A stretch of 64,000 bases of DNA, taken from assembly GCF_965363235.1 (NCBI RefSeq), contig NC_134845.1, positions 11,098,101 to 11,162,100 of the forward strand, read 5' to 3'. Under the pieces are notes generated by a model that saw only the letters and a list, made by a program, of their open reading frames with translations, made no database searches and was not told the origin of the DNA. The position numbers and the translations under genes are program-made. Positions 1 to 11,169 of this stretch are shown one piece after another; the first letter of the stretch is position 1, and the number at the start of each line of letters is the position of its first letter. The stretch comes from Mytilus galloprovincialis. Its lineage: Eukaryota > Mollusca > Bivalvia > Mytilida > Mytilidae.

Positions 1-164
1 AGTATATGATTATACTAATATCGTCGAGAACATTTGAAAACACTAAATTAACAGTTTACGAATTTGTTTATTTATCATAAAGAGGTTGCTGACCATACGA
101 GACATGTGTTTAACTACTCGTGAGAATATGATATCGCTTGATATCAACTCTCGTTATTCAATTG

Positions 165-400
165 AGGCCTCGGTGGCCGAGTGGTCATAGAGGTACAATT
201 TTGTATAACTAGCTGGTCATCACTGAGGTTGTGAGTTGAATCCCGCACGGGACAGTTACAGCTGCTGCAGTTGTCAGTTCCCTACCAAATGTTGGTGGCT
301 CTTACCGGGCAGTCCGGCTTTCTCAAATAATAAAAAAACTGACCGCCACAAAATAGCACAATAATGTTGAAAGTGGCGTTAAACATCTATCAACTAATCA
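165..400 (+). mobile_element. tRNA-derived SINE
   Basis: The head resembles a Leu/Ser-type tRNA: an A-box-like TGGCCGAGTGGTC at 172-184 and a B-box-like GGTTGTGAGTTGAATCC at 227-243, about 55 bases apart, as in an internal RNA polymerase III promoter. The body ends in GAAAGTGGCGTTAAAC, a tail shared with the second SINE near 27.9 kb. The tRNA cloverleaf is not intact, so this is a SINE and not a tRNA gene. Confidence 0.75.
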
Positions 401-1462
401 ATCGTTATTTAATCAAAATAGTAATAATATACATGCTAAAGGCTAAAACCAATCAGTAAGAAACATATAAAGGTTAAAATGAAATTTTACGGAATCGCAA
501 GAACATCAAAAGTAACATTGAACTGGGCTGTTGATATGAATAGCGTTTCCTACTTCACATTCATCATTCAACCATCCCTCTCTCAGTTCAAATGTTACAC
601 TCAGAGATCAGTAGTTTATTTTACACGCGAGACGATCATTTTGGTATTTGAAGATCTAAAACAACGAAATGATTTGCTCGAGAATTGAGACACATTGTAT
701 AAATAATTAATCAGTGATGGGCGCCGTTATTATAATATTGTGACGATGTCGGTATTTATTTTTTTATTTTTCTGTTATAAAGAGACCAAATGACACAATA
801 ATTAACAACTAAAGTTCAGGTCTCCGCAAGGCCTTCAAAAATGAACAAAGCCAATACTGCATATTCAGCTACAAAATGACCCTAAAATTATAAATGTGAA
901 ACACTTCAAACGAGAAAAGTAACGGTTTAACTTCTGTACAAAACAATGAACGAAAACAAATATCTTGTTATTTATTAATTTTTGGTGGAGCAGGATATTT
1001 TAACACGTTATATGACAAAAAACAAGAATAACGGATTTGTGATTTTCTTTGGTCCCGACATTTTGTCAATGTTGCACGTTAATATATTTCAAACATGCAT
1101 TATTGATAGGCTATAAAGGGGGTTGTTTTGCTTTCTCAGACGATTCTTATCAAGTTTACTTCTTGAATAATACCCAAATAGCCTTGATTACAGAATATTA
1201 TAGCATTATTCATGTGATGAGAAAATGAAAGGACTGCTTTCATTTTGCAATATCAAAGTTCTTAAGAACGTGTCACTGTTCATTAAGAAATTAGGTAAAA
1301 TATTGTGATTAATATGATTATATGTTAACATTGTTTTGTAGAAACCATTATTATGACTATGTATTTTTGCCTCTTGTTGCACATGTAAATATGTGTCTGA
1401 GGCCGTGTTCACACCAAACGCCATGTACAGTAAACATGTTCACAATTACACGGTAGGTATAG
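401..1462. other. Gene-free stretch with one decayed repeat
   Basis: Positions 780-940 are a degraded copy of the dispersed element seen at 15996, 26944 and 55318 (shared order: GAGACCAAATGACAC, TTAACAACTA, GGCCTTCAA, TTCAAACGAGAAAA). The rest is AT-rich. A 69-codon open frame at 479-688 has no recognisable domain, splice context or codon pattern, so it is not called as a gene. Confidence 0.5.
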
Positions 1463-2585
1463 TGTCCGGCTAGGATCGGTTTTTTTCGAGTGATTCGGTC
1501 CATTTTTTTCGAATGTAGTTCCACGGGTAGTAAGGTCGTCATATCGAGTAGCGTTTAGTACAGTGATTTTGTCATAGTTTGGTTAAGTTGGTCATGAATA
1601 AGTTATGTTACTTCCCAAAACGATTGCCTCAGTTCTTTTGAAATGAGCAGATAAAAAGCAAATTAAATGTTTGAATCTATATTGTTAATCAAACTATCTA
1701 AATTGAAATTCTTGTTTTAAAGAATTAAACGCAGGATAACCAAAATATCCAAATTGGTATGGTTCGGTTAAGCGATTGACATGGTTCAGTTAAGAGTCTA
1801 GAACTTCGTCATGGTTTTGGTTACATTTGTCATGGTTTAGATCCAAATTAATACATACTTGTGGCACTTTAAAATTGATAGTTTGTTTGTAATGGATTGT
1901 GAAAAATTAAAGTAATACAATTAACTAATTGACTAAAGAGGAAAATATGCCAAATTTAGTGGGAGTAAACGGTAAATCGTACATTCATATAGTTTTGTAC
2001 CCCGCGTAACGCATTGCGGGGTCAATGGAAATATCGGGCGTTTAAAAGAGTTATGTCCTTGGAAACATTAGTTATATTAAAAATTGCATTGTTAGCACTC
2101 TCAAATGTACTATTCTTGTCAGAATTTTACGACACCTATCATAAGTTTAAATTAGCAATGGCCTGGACGAATTCAAAATTTAGTGCCGATAAATTAATTT
2201 TAAAAGAGTTGTGTTCCTTAGAAATATGATTATATGAAGAACTGCATTTTAAGCGCTCTCATATTTTCAATTCATATCCGAATTTTATGAAAGTTAAATC
2301 ATAGGTTGATATCAGCCATGTTTTGGACTGATTTGAAAATTAATACCGAAATATTATTTTTTTACTATCTAACTGTTACGTTTTTGCAACTCTAGTAGAC
2401 GTCATTAATCATTTCTCACGATAATTATTCCCGTCAGTGTCCACCTACATAGAAATGGTACCGTCCATGATACAATAACTCAACTATAGAATTAAAAAAC
2501 GATATCGAGAGGACACAAAATAGTCTTCAAACATTCACGGAACAAAATGTTAACCTGGACGACAGTTTAAACATATTTATTTAGT

Positions 2586-2872
2586 AAAAGAGGGACCAAA
2601 GATACCAAAGGGACAGTCAAAATCGAAAATAAACTGACAACGCCATGGCTAAAAATGAAAAAATACAAACAGACAAACAAAAGGACACATGACACAACAT
2701 AGAAAACTAAAGAATAAGCAACACGAACCCCACCAACAACTAGGGGTGATCTCAGGTGCTCCGGAAGGGTAAGCAGATCCTGCTCCCCATGTGGCACCCG
2801 TCGTGTTGCTTATGTGATAACAAATCCGCTAAATAGTCTATTTCGGTAGGTCACATTCATGAAAGGGAAGGG
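2586..2872 (-). mobile_element. Penelope-like family A, 3' tail only
   Basis: This 290-base repeat recurs at 22598, 28383, 34246 and 39210. At 34246-35290 it lies directly after the stop codon of a reverse transcriptase read on the - strand, so orphan copies like this one are best read as 5'-truncated insertions of that element. The 76-codon open frame across it is a translation of this tail, not a gene. Confidence 0.65.
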
Positions 2873-3439
2873 GATTAGTAAGCTGTAAGTGAAATTAATT
2901 TCAAAATTAATTTCAAAGTGTGGAATTAAAATGTATGAAAGATCACAAGTTCGAATTAGAAATAGGTCCATAATGTCTATTTTTACGAACGAATAAAAAT
3001 GATTGTATTTTTTTCATACTGTACAAGTGTATTATGCAGTACCACTTAACTCTTTAAACCATTTTTCTTGTATGCTATAAAGTTTAGATAATATTTCGAT
3101 TTAGTATTTAGTATGAAAAAAATGTACATTATTAAATGTGATTGAAAAACATAATTGAAAAATGCAATGATACACGTATACTGTTGTGCTTAGTACTAGT
3201 ATATTTAAACAGTGTACAGCCTCGTTTCTGACTCGACAAGGCGAGAAATCACAGACAATAAGATGAATATTGGTAGCAGTGTTCCATTCTGAAATAAATA
3301 AAAGAAACCTTTTGTCTTAGATTTAAGTTGTTTTATTAGTTGTTATTGGCTTGGAATATACTCACAGATCAGTTCTTTCTTTGGTGTTTATTTTACTTGA
3401 TTTCTTTTCTGTATCGATCTGATCAGTCAAGCCCTTTTC

Positions 3440-3812
3440 AACATTTTTTTTATAGTTTGTTGTGATGTAACCTGTATGCCCAGATTAAAACAAGGAGCTG
3501 GTTGGGAGCCCGCAAACATTTAAACCACGTCATATTCTGTATGGCATTGTATAAAGTGTACAGTCTGTAATGCACTAGCTGTCGTTTTTTTCATATATCA
3601 TATTTATTTTTGCTGATTGTTTTGAACATAAGTCAGGCTGTAAGATTTTTTATTTGAATTGCTTTATCTTTAATTTTGTCGGAGCCTTTAACAACTTGCT
3701 AAGAGGTATGAGTTTTGTTAATTTTTGAAGGCCGTATGGTGACCTACCATGTACGTCATTTGGTCTAGGATGGATAGTTGTCTCATTGGAAATCATACTG
3801 TATTTACTAATT
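3440..3812 (+). mobile_element. Decayed copy of the GATGTGGTATGATTGCC dispersed element
   Basis: The order of landmarks matches the better copies at 37150-37545 and 41825-42200: GGGAGCCCGC, a variant of GTAATTCAGTGGTTGTCGTT, GAAGGCCGTATGGTGACCTA, and a terminal AGTTGTCTCATTGGAAATCA. The 5'-to-3' orientation is opposite to the copy at 55318. Confidence 0.5.
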
Positions 3813-4704
3813 GTGTATTACTATGTGCTTTCTTATGTCATAGTGTATTCCGATAACACCAACTTTTAAAGAAATTTGCTATAATTGAAATTCATTAATA
3901 TATTACTCTAGTGATCTCTATACGTGCTTGTTCTATAATTATGATAATAATAATAATAATATCTTAGCTTTACTGCAGACGACTTATTTTCTCGAGCGGT
4001 TTATTTTTGCAAGTAGAAGATCATCGTTAATATGTAAAACTCAGATTTACTCGTCTTGGAACAAAACAACAACATAATAAAATAGCGACACTGTATTGAC
4101 TCAAAATAGGATATAATGGGTTTCACACGAAACAAAATATTAGCGAAAATACTGTTTAACAGTATTTTAATGGTTGTACATAATGTCTGTTTATTTTGAT
4201 CGTAACACTTCCATCATTCACGACAGGAATCACATAACTGAACCATGTCGAACATGAACTAAACCATGACACTAATGAACCAAACCATGACACAGAATTT
4301 TCTGTTATCTTAAATTGTGTGCAAATGTGGGTGTTTTTAGGAATAATTGACGGCAGATATATACCATAACGAAATATGGGATAAAACAGACAGTAAAAAA
4401 ATAACTGTACTTTATGCATTAGTAACGAACAACAACTTATAAATTTTGACATACGCAAGCATTATTCTGTGTCAAATTATAACTATATGATGAAAACTTT
4501 AATGTACTAACATATAAGCAGTAAACAAAGACACTTACCCGCTTGATTTTACATTCAGAGGTTATTTTAGCGAAAAGTCCGAATGTTTATATTTTGTCAA
4601 TGATTGTCAATAAAAACTCTTAACACAACCATGTCTACCTTAACCAAACTATGACAAAATCACTGTACTAAACGCCCCTCGATATGACGACCTTACTACC
4701 CGTG

Positions 4705-6440
4705 TGTTCGGGCTTTTTCGAGTGATAAAACATGCGATAAGTTCAATTAACTCTATTTCGTAATTATAATAGTTTTTACATTTCTACCCATCTTATATTG
4801 AATACTAAACATGTTTTGATCAACAAAGAAGCACAATTCCTTGTATTTAACCAAAAAATTCAGTGTTTGTTATTGTCCGAGTTTTTTCGAGAGCACAGTT
4901 GTGAAATCGTCCGGGTTTTTAAACAAATGGTCCGGGGTTTTTACAGAAAAATTGAATAAGAAAAAAGGTTTTCTAAACTTTAAAAAATGACTTTTTCTAG
5001 TTTATAACTGTAATCAAGTGAAGGCCAATATGTATATTTCAAATAAATCATCAAAAACATATTACAACGTTATAAAAATGAAGCTTCATTTAATTTAATG
5101 CAAATTTTCTGTTCGGAGAGCGTTCTACAACTTCTTTCCAGTGTTCATTTAGAAATTACTTGATACTTAACAAAACGGTGTTTAGAGCATAGTGCAGGGA
5201 ACTCATAATCATTTTAACTTCATTTCATGCTACTTTTGATTTTACAGTTAATAGCATTTCCAGTGGTAAACCCCGGAGATTTAAAAAAAAAAGGAGTAGG
5301 AAACATTATAGACAGAAGTGAAGAATCAGAAAAATGCTATGTAATAAAAGATATTCTACTTAAAGATATTCTAAGAGACCTGCCGCCACCTCCATAAAAA
5401 AAATCCCTCAATAATGTTTTTTTAAAAACACATACACTTATTCCACCCCATTTTTATTGCCGTTGAAAATAAGTTTGAATAAAATTTCATATATAATCAA
5501 CAATGGAATGAGTAGTTTATTAGCTAAATATGATCCTTTAGAAATGATAGAAAAATACAAAATATGTATATTATATGCTTTCATCAGCTAGATTGTCCAG
5601 TGCCTTGAACGACATCAGGAACAGTATTGTAATGTCTTGATTGATATCCATATTTTTCATTTTTAGGCACTTTTCTTTTATTGAAAGGAAGTTATCATGG
5701 TGTTTAGTTGATGTATGACTAATTATTACATATCCATAATCAGACACCTCCTCACAGTAGTAGCATTTAAACATTTTCGGTTTCCATTTCTTAAACAATA
5801 AAATAAATAATACAAGATGCAAGACAAATAGTTAAGGAAATATTTCGAATGTATACTCTTTTAAAAACAAACATATATCTCACTTTACACAATATATGTA
5901 TGTACGTCTCAATCAGAATTGTCTATGCTGACATTAGATTATAGACATCACGAATATATACTGTACATGAAATTTATAAGATGTTAGAAAAAGAATATAT
6001 AAAAATTAACGATACTTGTTTTTTAAAATGCAAGTGTTAATACACCATGTGCCTTGAAAGCAATTTTAAAATTTGAACCTTTATTTTACAGTTTTTAAAC
6101 GTAAATACACTAACACATAACATTTTTAGCTATACGAAATATGTATAATCACTCGATAAAACAAGGACGCAATCGAAATAGCCCTGACTGCTCTCGAAAA
6201 AGCCCGGACATGAAGAAATGAATTTAGTCCTAAAATGTTGTTTTCAATGCAATAACAATAATTTTTGTAAAGAGTCTGTATATCTAAGGATATATAGATT
6301 CCATGTATGCATTTCCGTCGACATTTCCTTTGTTACGTGTATGAAAATAGCTTTATTCTGTATTTTGGAATAATTTAATTTGGGATGTAACGCGTCTTCT
6401 GATTGGCTGTCGTCGTTTTGTTTATCAGCTCATAGACATA
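4705..6440. other. AT-rich, no gene recognised
   Basis: Apart from scattered TTTTTTCGAG blocks tied to the outer TIR element, nothing is recognised. The 83-codon frame on the - strand at 5571-5822 shows two Cys-x2-Cys-like residues (CYYCEE) but no domain, exon borders or homologue that I know. Confidence 0.4.
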
Positions 6441-6931
6441 ATTTTACTCTGAGTACAGACAAACCTGTGCATCTGGAAAATATTTAAGGCGTAGCATGCC
6501 CTAGATAAATAATTTTCAAATACATTGTATGATTTAGAAAATTAAAAACCTTAACTAGATTTTGCAGTGCACTTTTTTTTGTCACTGCAGAAGATGATAA
6601 AATTAACAAACAGATGAGTTTTACTTGATATGGTCCACTCAGGTACACAGTTTAAATCACCAATTATCGACAGGTATCTATTGTTCATCTATTGTCCATA
6701 ACAATCAAAACAGCTCACTTCAACTATTACCTGTGGGGAAGTTCGCAAACCTCTTTTCCAACATAGTTTGTTTTGACACCTTCTGGAGGAATGAAAAAAG
6801 TGTACCGCAAAATCCAGTTAAGTTTTTATTTTTCTAAAATATAAAACATATTTGAAATGTATTTATCTAGGGCATGCTATGCTTTAAACCTTTTTCAGAT
6901 ACACAGGTTTGTCTGTACTCAGAGTAAATTT
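6441..6931. mobile_element. Foldback MITE (about 490 bp)
   Basis: The left arm from 6441 (ATTTTACTCTGAGTACAGAC ... GCATGCCCTAGATAAAT) is repeated in reverse complement ending at 6931 (ATTTATCTAGGGCATGC ... GTCTGTACTCAGAGTAAAT). The arms are about 90-100 bases and the spacer has no gene-like content. Confidence 0.65.
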
Positions 6932-6937
6932 TTAGGT

Positions 6938-7547
6938 AAAATATCAGCCATTTTAGACAAAGGGTCCACATGAACCTTAATGTAATGTGCATTGGTTTCA
7001 CATCAAATTTGTTCACCACTATACACCTGCTTTAATAACCTGTACATGAGATTTGTTCACACTTGTAAACTTTAGGTCATTTAAATGCTCATTACATGGA
7101 ATCGAAAATAATTTCTCGGACAACTTTTGTAGCAGTTTCGAAAGCCATTTGATGATTTGCAGTACTGTAAAGATACTAAAGGAGCTATCATTTGATTTTT
7201 ACAGGGGAGGGGGATTCAGTTTGGATGCAAATAAGAAAAAAAGGCAACAGGATTTTTGAGTGAAAATAAAATTGTCATCTTAGCCCCGTTCAGACAAAAG
7301 AATCGTTAAAGAACATTGTAAACAAGTTTTATGAAAATCAATTTTATTAAAAAAAACTTTCTTCTTTGTATATAGTGGTAAATTCCATGTTCGAAACACC
7401 TTGTTTTGTGTACACGTAACCCACACAAGGCTTACAATTACTATGAACTGCATGTAGACAAAAGATGATTTAAACTACATGAGTTTGATCAATGGGAACG
7501 TAATTATGTTTAGTTTACGTGTGAATTACACTGACACAACAGCGAGT
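6938..7547. other. No feature recognised
   Basis: AT-rich sequence without exon-like frames, TIRs or recognised repeats. A 68-codon frame at 7053-7259 is low-complexity at its end and is not supported. Confidence 0.4.
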
Positions 7548-7550
7548 TTA

Positions 7551-9697
7551 GGGGCGGTGCATTATTTATGAAGCAGGGGGGACCGGTGCAAATGGTAAGG
7601 GGACATGTACTTTTTTCAACGTGCAAAGTAGTGGGACCTGATGATTTTTCATTATCTTAATGCATGGGACATACACTTTTTTCAAATGCTTAAGTAGTAA
7701 ACATTTTATTTTAATTAGCCCAAAAATACACACAGTAAACATTCAAACAGAAACAGAATATGAGAAACAATTTTAGTTTTGACTGGTGTAAATCAGCCCA
7801 TCTAACTAAATTAAATATTGATCTTACAAAATTCAAGCTTATAAGGTAGTTTGTTTATTGCTGAGAAATGAAAGAATTTAATTTTATAATAGGTAAAAAT
7901 AAAAATTATTATATAAATTCAGATAGGCATCTTTAATTTTTTTTATAACTTTTTCAAATCAACTTGGATTTTCATCAAACTATGTAGCTATCTTAGATAT
8001 ATATTAAGCTTACTGAATCCCAGGTCATTTTGTTTTTTGTTGTATTGCTGTCAAATTCAAGAATTAAATCAATCTAGGTCAAAAAAGCTAGAATTTGCAT
8101 TTCGCACATAATAGAGATAGTACACTTTAATTATTTTAATAACTTTTTCAAATCAACTTGGATTTTCATCAAACTATGCAGCTATCTTAGATATATATTA
8201 AGCTTACTGAATCCCATGTCATTTAGTTTTTTGTTGTATTGCTGTAAAATTTAAGAATTACAGTAATCTTGGTAAAAAAAGCTAGGATTTGCAATTCAGA
8301 CAAAATAGAGATAGTATACTTTAATTTTTTTAATAACTTTTTCAAAACAACTTGGATTTTCATCAAACTATGAAGCTATCTTAGATATATATTAAGCTTA
8401 CTGAATCCCAGGTCATTTTGTTTTTGTTGTATTGCTGTCAAATTTAACAATTAAATTAATCTAGGTAAAAAAAGGTAGAATTTGCAGTTCGAACAAAATA
8501 GAGATAGTACACTTTAATTTTTTTAATAACTTTTTCAAATCAACTTGGATTATCATCAAACTAAGCAGCTATCTTAGATATATATTAAGCTTACTGAATC
8601 CCAGGTCATTTTGTTTTTTGTTGTATTGCTGTCAAATTCAAGAATTAAATTAATCTAGGTAAAAAAGCTAGAATTTGCATTTCGAACAAAATAGAGATAG
8701 TACACTTTAAATATTTTAATAACTTTTTCAAATCAATTTGGATTTTCATCAAACTATACAGCCTATCTTTGATATATATTAAGCTTACTGAATCCCAGGT
8801 CATTTTTGTTTTTTGTTGTATTGCTGTCAAATTCAACAATTAAATTATAAAGTGTACTATCTCTATTTTGTTCGAACTGCAAATTCTAGCTTTTTTACCT
8901 AGATTTATCTAATTCTTAAATTTGACAGCAATACATCAAAAAACAAAATGACCTAAGATTCAGTAAGCTTAATATATCTCTAAGATAGCTGCATAGTTTG
9001 ATGCAAATCCAAGTTGATTTGAAAAAGTTATTAAAAAAATTAAAGATGCCTATCTTAATTGCAAATCCAAGCTTTTTTTTTACCAAGATTACTTTAATTC
9101 TTAAATTTTACAGCAATACAACAAAAAACTAAATGACATGGGATTCAGTAAGCTTAATATATATCTAAGATAGCTACATAGTTTGATGAAAATCCAAGTT
9201 GATTTGAACAAGTTATAAAAAAAATTAAAGATGCCTATCTGAATTTATATAATAATTTTTATTTTTACCTATTGTAAAATTAAATTCTTTCATTTCACAG
9301 CAATAAATCAAACTACCTAATAAGCATGAATTTTGTAAGATCAATATTTAATTTAGTTAGATGGGCTGATTTACACCAGTCAAAACTAAATTTGAAGGTC
9401 AAGACTAGTCCAGAATGTTAAAATGATTGTCAAAAACATTTATATCCCAATAAATATTGTTGCTTTACGTTATTTAAGGTACAGATTGTGTTTTTATTCA
9501 CTCAATATATTCATGATATTCATGGGACACATACTTTTTTAATGAATAGAGGTCATGGGACATAACTTGTTTGCCTATCACATCAGCATGGGACATAACT
9601 TGTTTGCCTATCACATCAGCATGGGACAATACTTTTTTCCAAACAGGTTTTGGGATTTGCACCGGTCCCCCCTGCTTGATAAATATTGCACCGTCCC
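7551..9697. mobile_element. 2.1-kb foldback transposon, Harbinger-like target site
   Basis: The two ends are inverted copies: GGGGCGGTGCATTATTTATG from 7551, and GGGACGGTGCAATATTTATC read inward from 9697, both continuing into GCAGGGGGGACCGGTGCAAA. A TTA trinucleotide flanks both sides (7548-7550 and 9698-9700), which fits the 3-base TWA duplication of PIF/Harbinger elements. Inverted homology continues inward through 7775-7980 versus 9200-9395, and the centre is a 193-bp tandem array. No transposase is visible. The superfamily is inferred from the duplication alone. Confidence 0.65.
7945..9240. repeat. 193/194-bp tandem array with an inverted half
   Basis: Five head-to-tail units start at 7945, 8139, 8333, 8526 and 8719, marked by ATAACTTTTTCAAATCAACT and later ATATATTAAGCTTACTGAAT. 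At about 8846 the array switches to the opposite strand for roughly two more units ending near 9240. Unit length is 193-194 bases throughout. Confidence 0.9.
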
Positions 9698-9700
9698 TTA

Positions 9701-11160
9701 GGTCAATGGGAACACGGCCTCAGTGTTTCCAAATAAAGTATACCATATATTATTATTGATTAATAACAAATTACATATTATGATTTTTCAAAAATAAAGA
9801 TAATTTACAGGAAATTCGTTCAGGGTTGGATAAGAATCGGTACGAAATCAAAATCGAAAGTAAAATTATTTAATAGTGCTATCTATAATTAGGAGGAGAA
9901 AATATATAGATATATAGTGCAAAATAATAATAAAACTTGCATATACATCTTATATTTTAAACATATATATCTTATTATTATATCTACTTACGTTGTGTTG
10001 CCATTTAGAATCTGACAGTAGTTAACGATTTTCAGAAAATTGAATGCATAATGAATTACACTTCCGGGTTAATAGTGACTTATCAAAATAGAAATTGTCA
10101 GGTCAAATTGATAAAATACTTTGAGTGTTAGATGGTTTTTTGAAATTGCAAATTTAGTTTCCTATAGTGTTTCGTTTTCTATTTTAAATGTAAAATGTTG
10201 ATTTTCGTTTAATTCCTGCTTCAATTATGAGTTAAAATTATATTGTATTTACCCTATTAACATAAGTTAAAACGTAGATCGCATATATCTACAATCATAA
10301 CAATGATTGAAATTGAATGTACATTGTCCATCTAAATTTTTTAATCAAACCCATGTAGTTAGTTGCTCCGGCAACGTATATATGCATGTTTGAGCATTGG
10401 TGTGTATTTAAAGAAATGATTCGTAATTTACTTAAGGTTTATTTTTGTTTAATGAAGTGCATAATTTCGGATTTAATCAATATTTCAAAATTAACCTGTA
10501 TTGCTGAACTAATTTTATACATGGTTTTGTATAACATTGACACTGAAAATATTTATAAATATATATAAAAGTTGAAAGATTTGCGCAACCGTATGAATAT
10601 ATATGTTGTTTTGCTGATGTTTAAAAGAGTTATTATAGACCTGCACTAAGTCGGTCCATTATATGAAATGAGTTTGAGATTGTAACATGAGTATATATTA
10701 TTTTTTCTGTATATGCAAAATTAAAGATTTTAGGTAATTGAAATAAAAACACTTGTTTATTAATCTTTATATAAGAAGAAGATGCAAAAAAACAAACTTT
10801 AACATATTAAAATAACAATGAATGTTCATTGTTTTATTATGCACAGAATGCGTGACCAATATTTTTAGAAATGTAAACAAGGTACCATGTTCTTACAACA
10901 ACTCGTCGTAGGAACATGGGAAACGATTTATAGTTTGCGTTTTGTTTCTCAAAATAGTTATTTTATATTCCATTTTGTTTATTATCATAAATATGATATG
11001 TGTTTTCAGCGTGTTATCTTAACTGGTGATCCAATTAATGGATATGTCGTAGATTTGTCAATTTTACTTATTATAATTATAGATATTGTAGAAATGAATT
11101 TATAACAAGCGATATGGAATGTTAGTTTGCACTTGATGATGTCTACGTATTCATCATGTT
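9701..11160. other. AT-rich gap without a gene
   Basis: No recognised repeat, RNA gene or exon. Short open frames at 10386-10568 and 10887-11105 lack any domain and their composition is like the surrounding DNA. Confidence 0.4.
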
Positions 11161-11169
11161 TATAGATCG

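Larger units (their letters stand above)
1522..4704. mobile_element. DNA-transposon-like element with about 75-bp TIRs
   Basis: The left arm (1522-1596) begins CACGGGTAGTAAGGTCGTCA. The right arm (4630-4704) is its near-perfect reverse complement, with only a few mismatches over about 75 bases. Subterminal CATGGTTTAG/CATGGTTCAG-type repeats lie inside both ends (about 1780-1850 and 4246-4292). The interior holds other repeats (2586-2872 and 3440-3812) and no transposase-like reading frame, so the copy is non-autonomous or dead. Confidence 0.65.
1463..6210. mobile_element. Possible outer TIR element, interrupted
   Basis: The left edge TGTCCGGCTAGGATCGGTTT (1463) and the inverted right edge TGTCCGGGCTTTTTCGAGAG (ending 6210) share TGTCCGG and a TTTTTTCGAG core. 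Related TTTTTTCGAG blocks also occur at about 4720 and 4875. The 1522-4704 element sits inside. No transposase is readable and no target duplication is obvious, so the boundary is tentative. Confidence 0.35.

Noticed and set aside
2567..2797. Open frames of 76-88 codons with hydrophobic runs, repeated here and at 34202-34468
   Set aside because: They are translations of the family A retroelement tail. The repeats are conserved because of DNA copying, not protein selection, and other copies break the frame.
7945..9240. CRISPR-like array
   Set aside because: The 193-base units are contiguous without unique spacers, partly inverted, and lie in a eukaryotic transposon.
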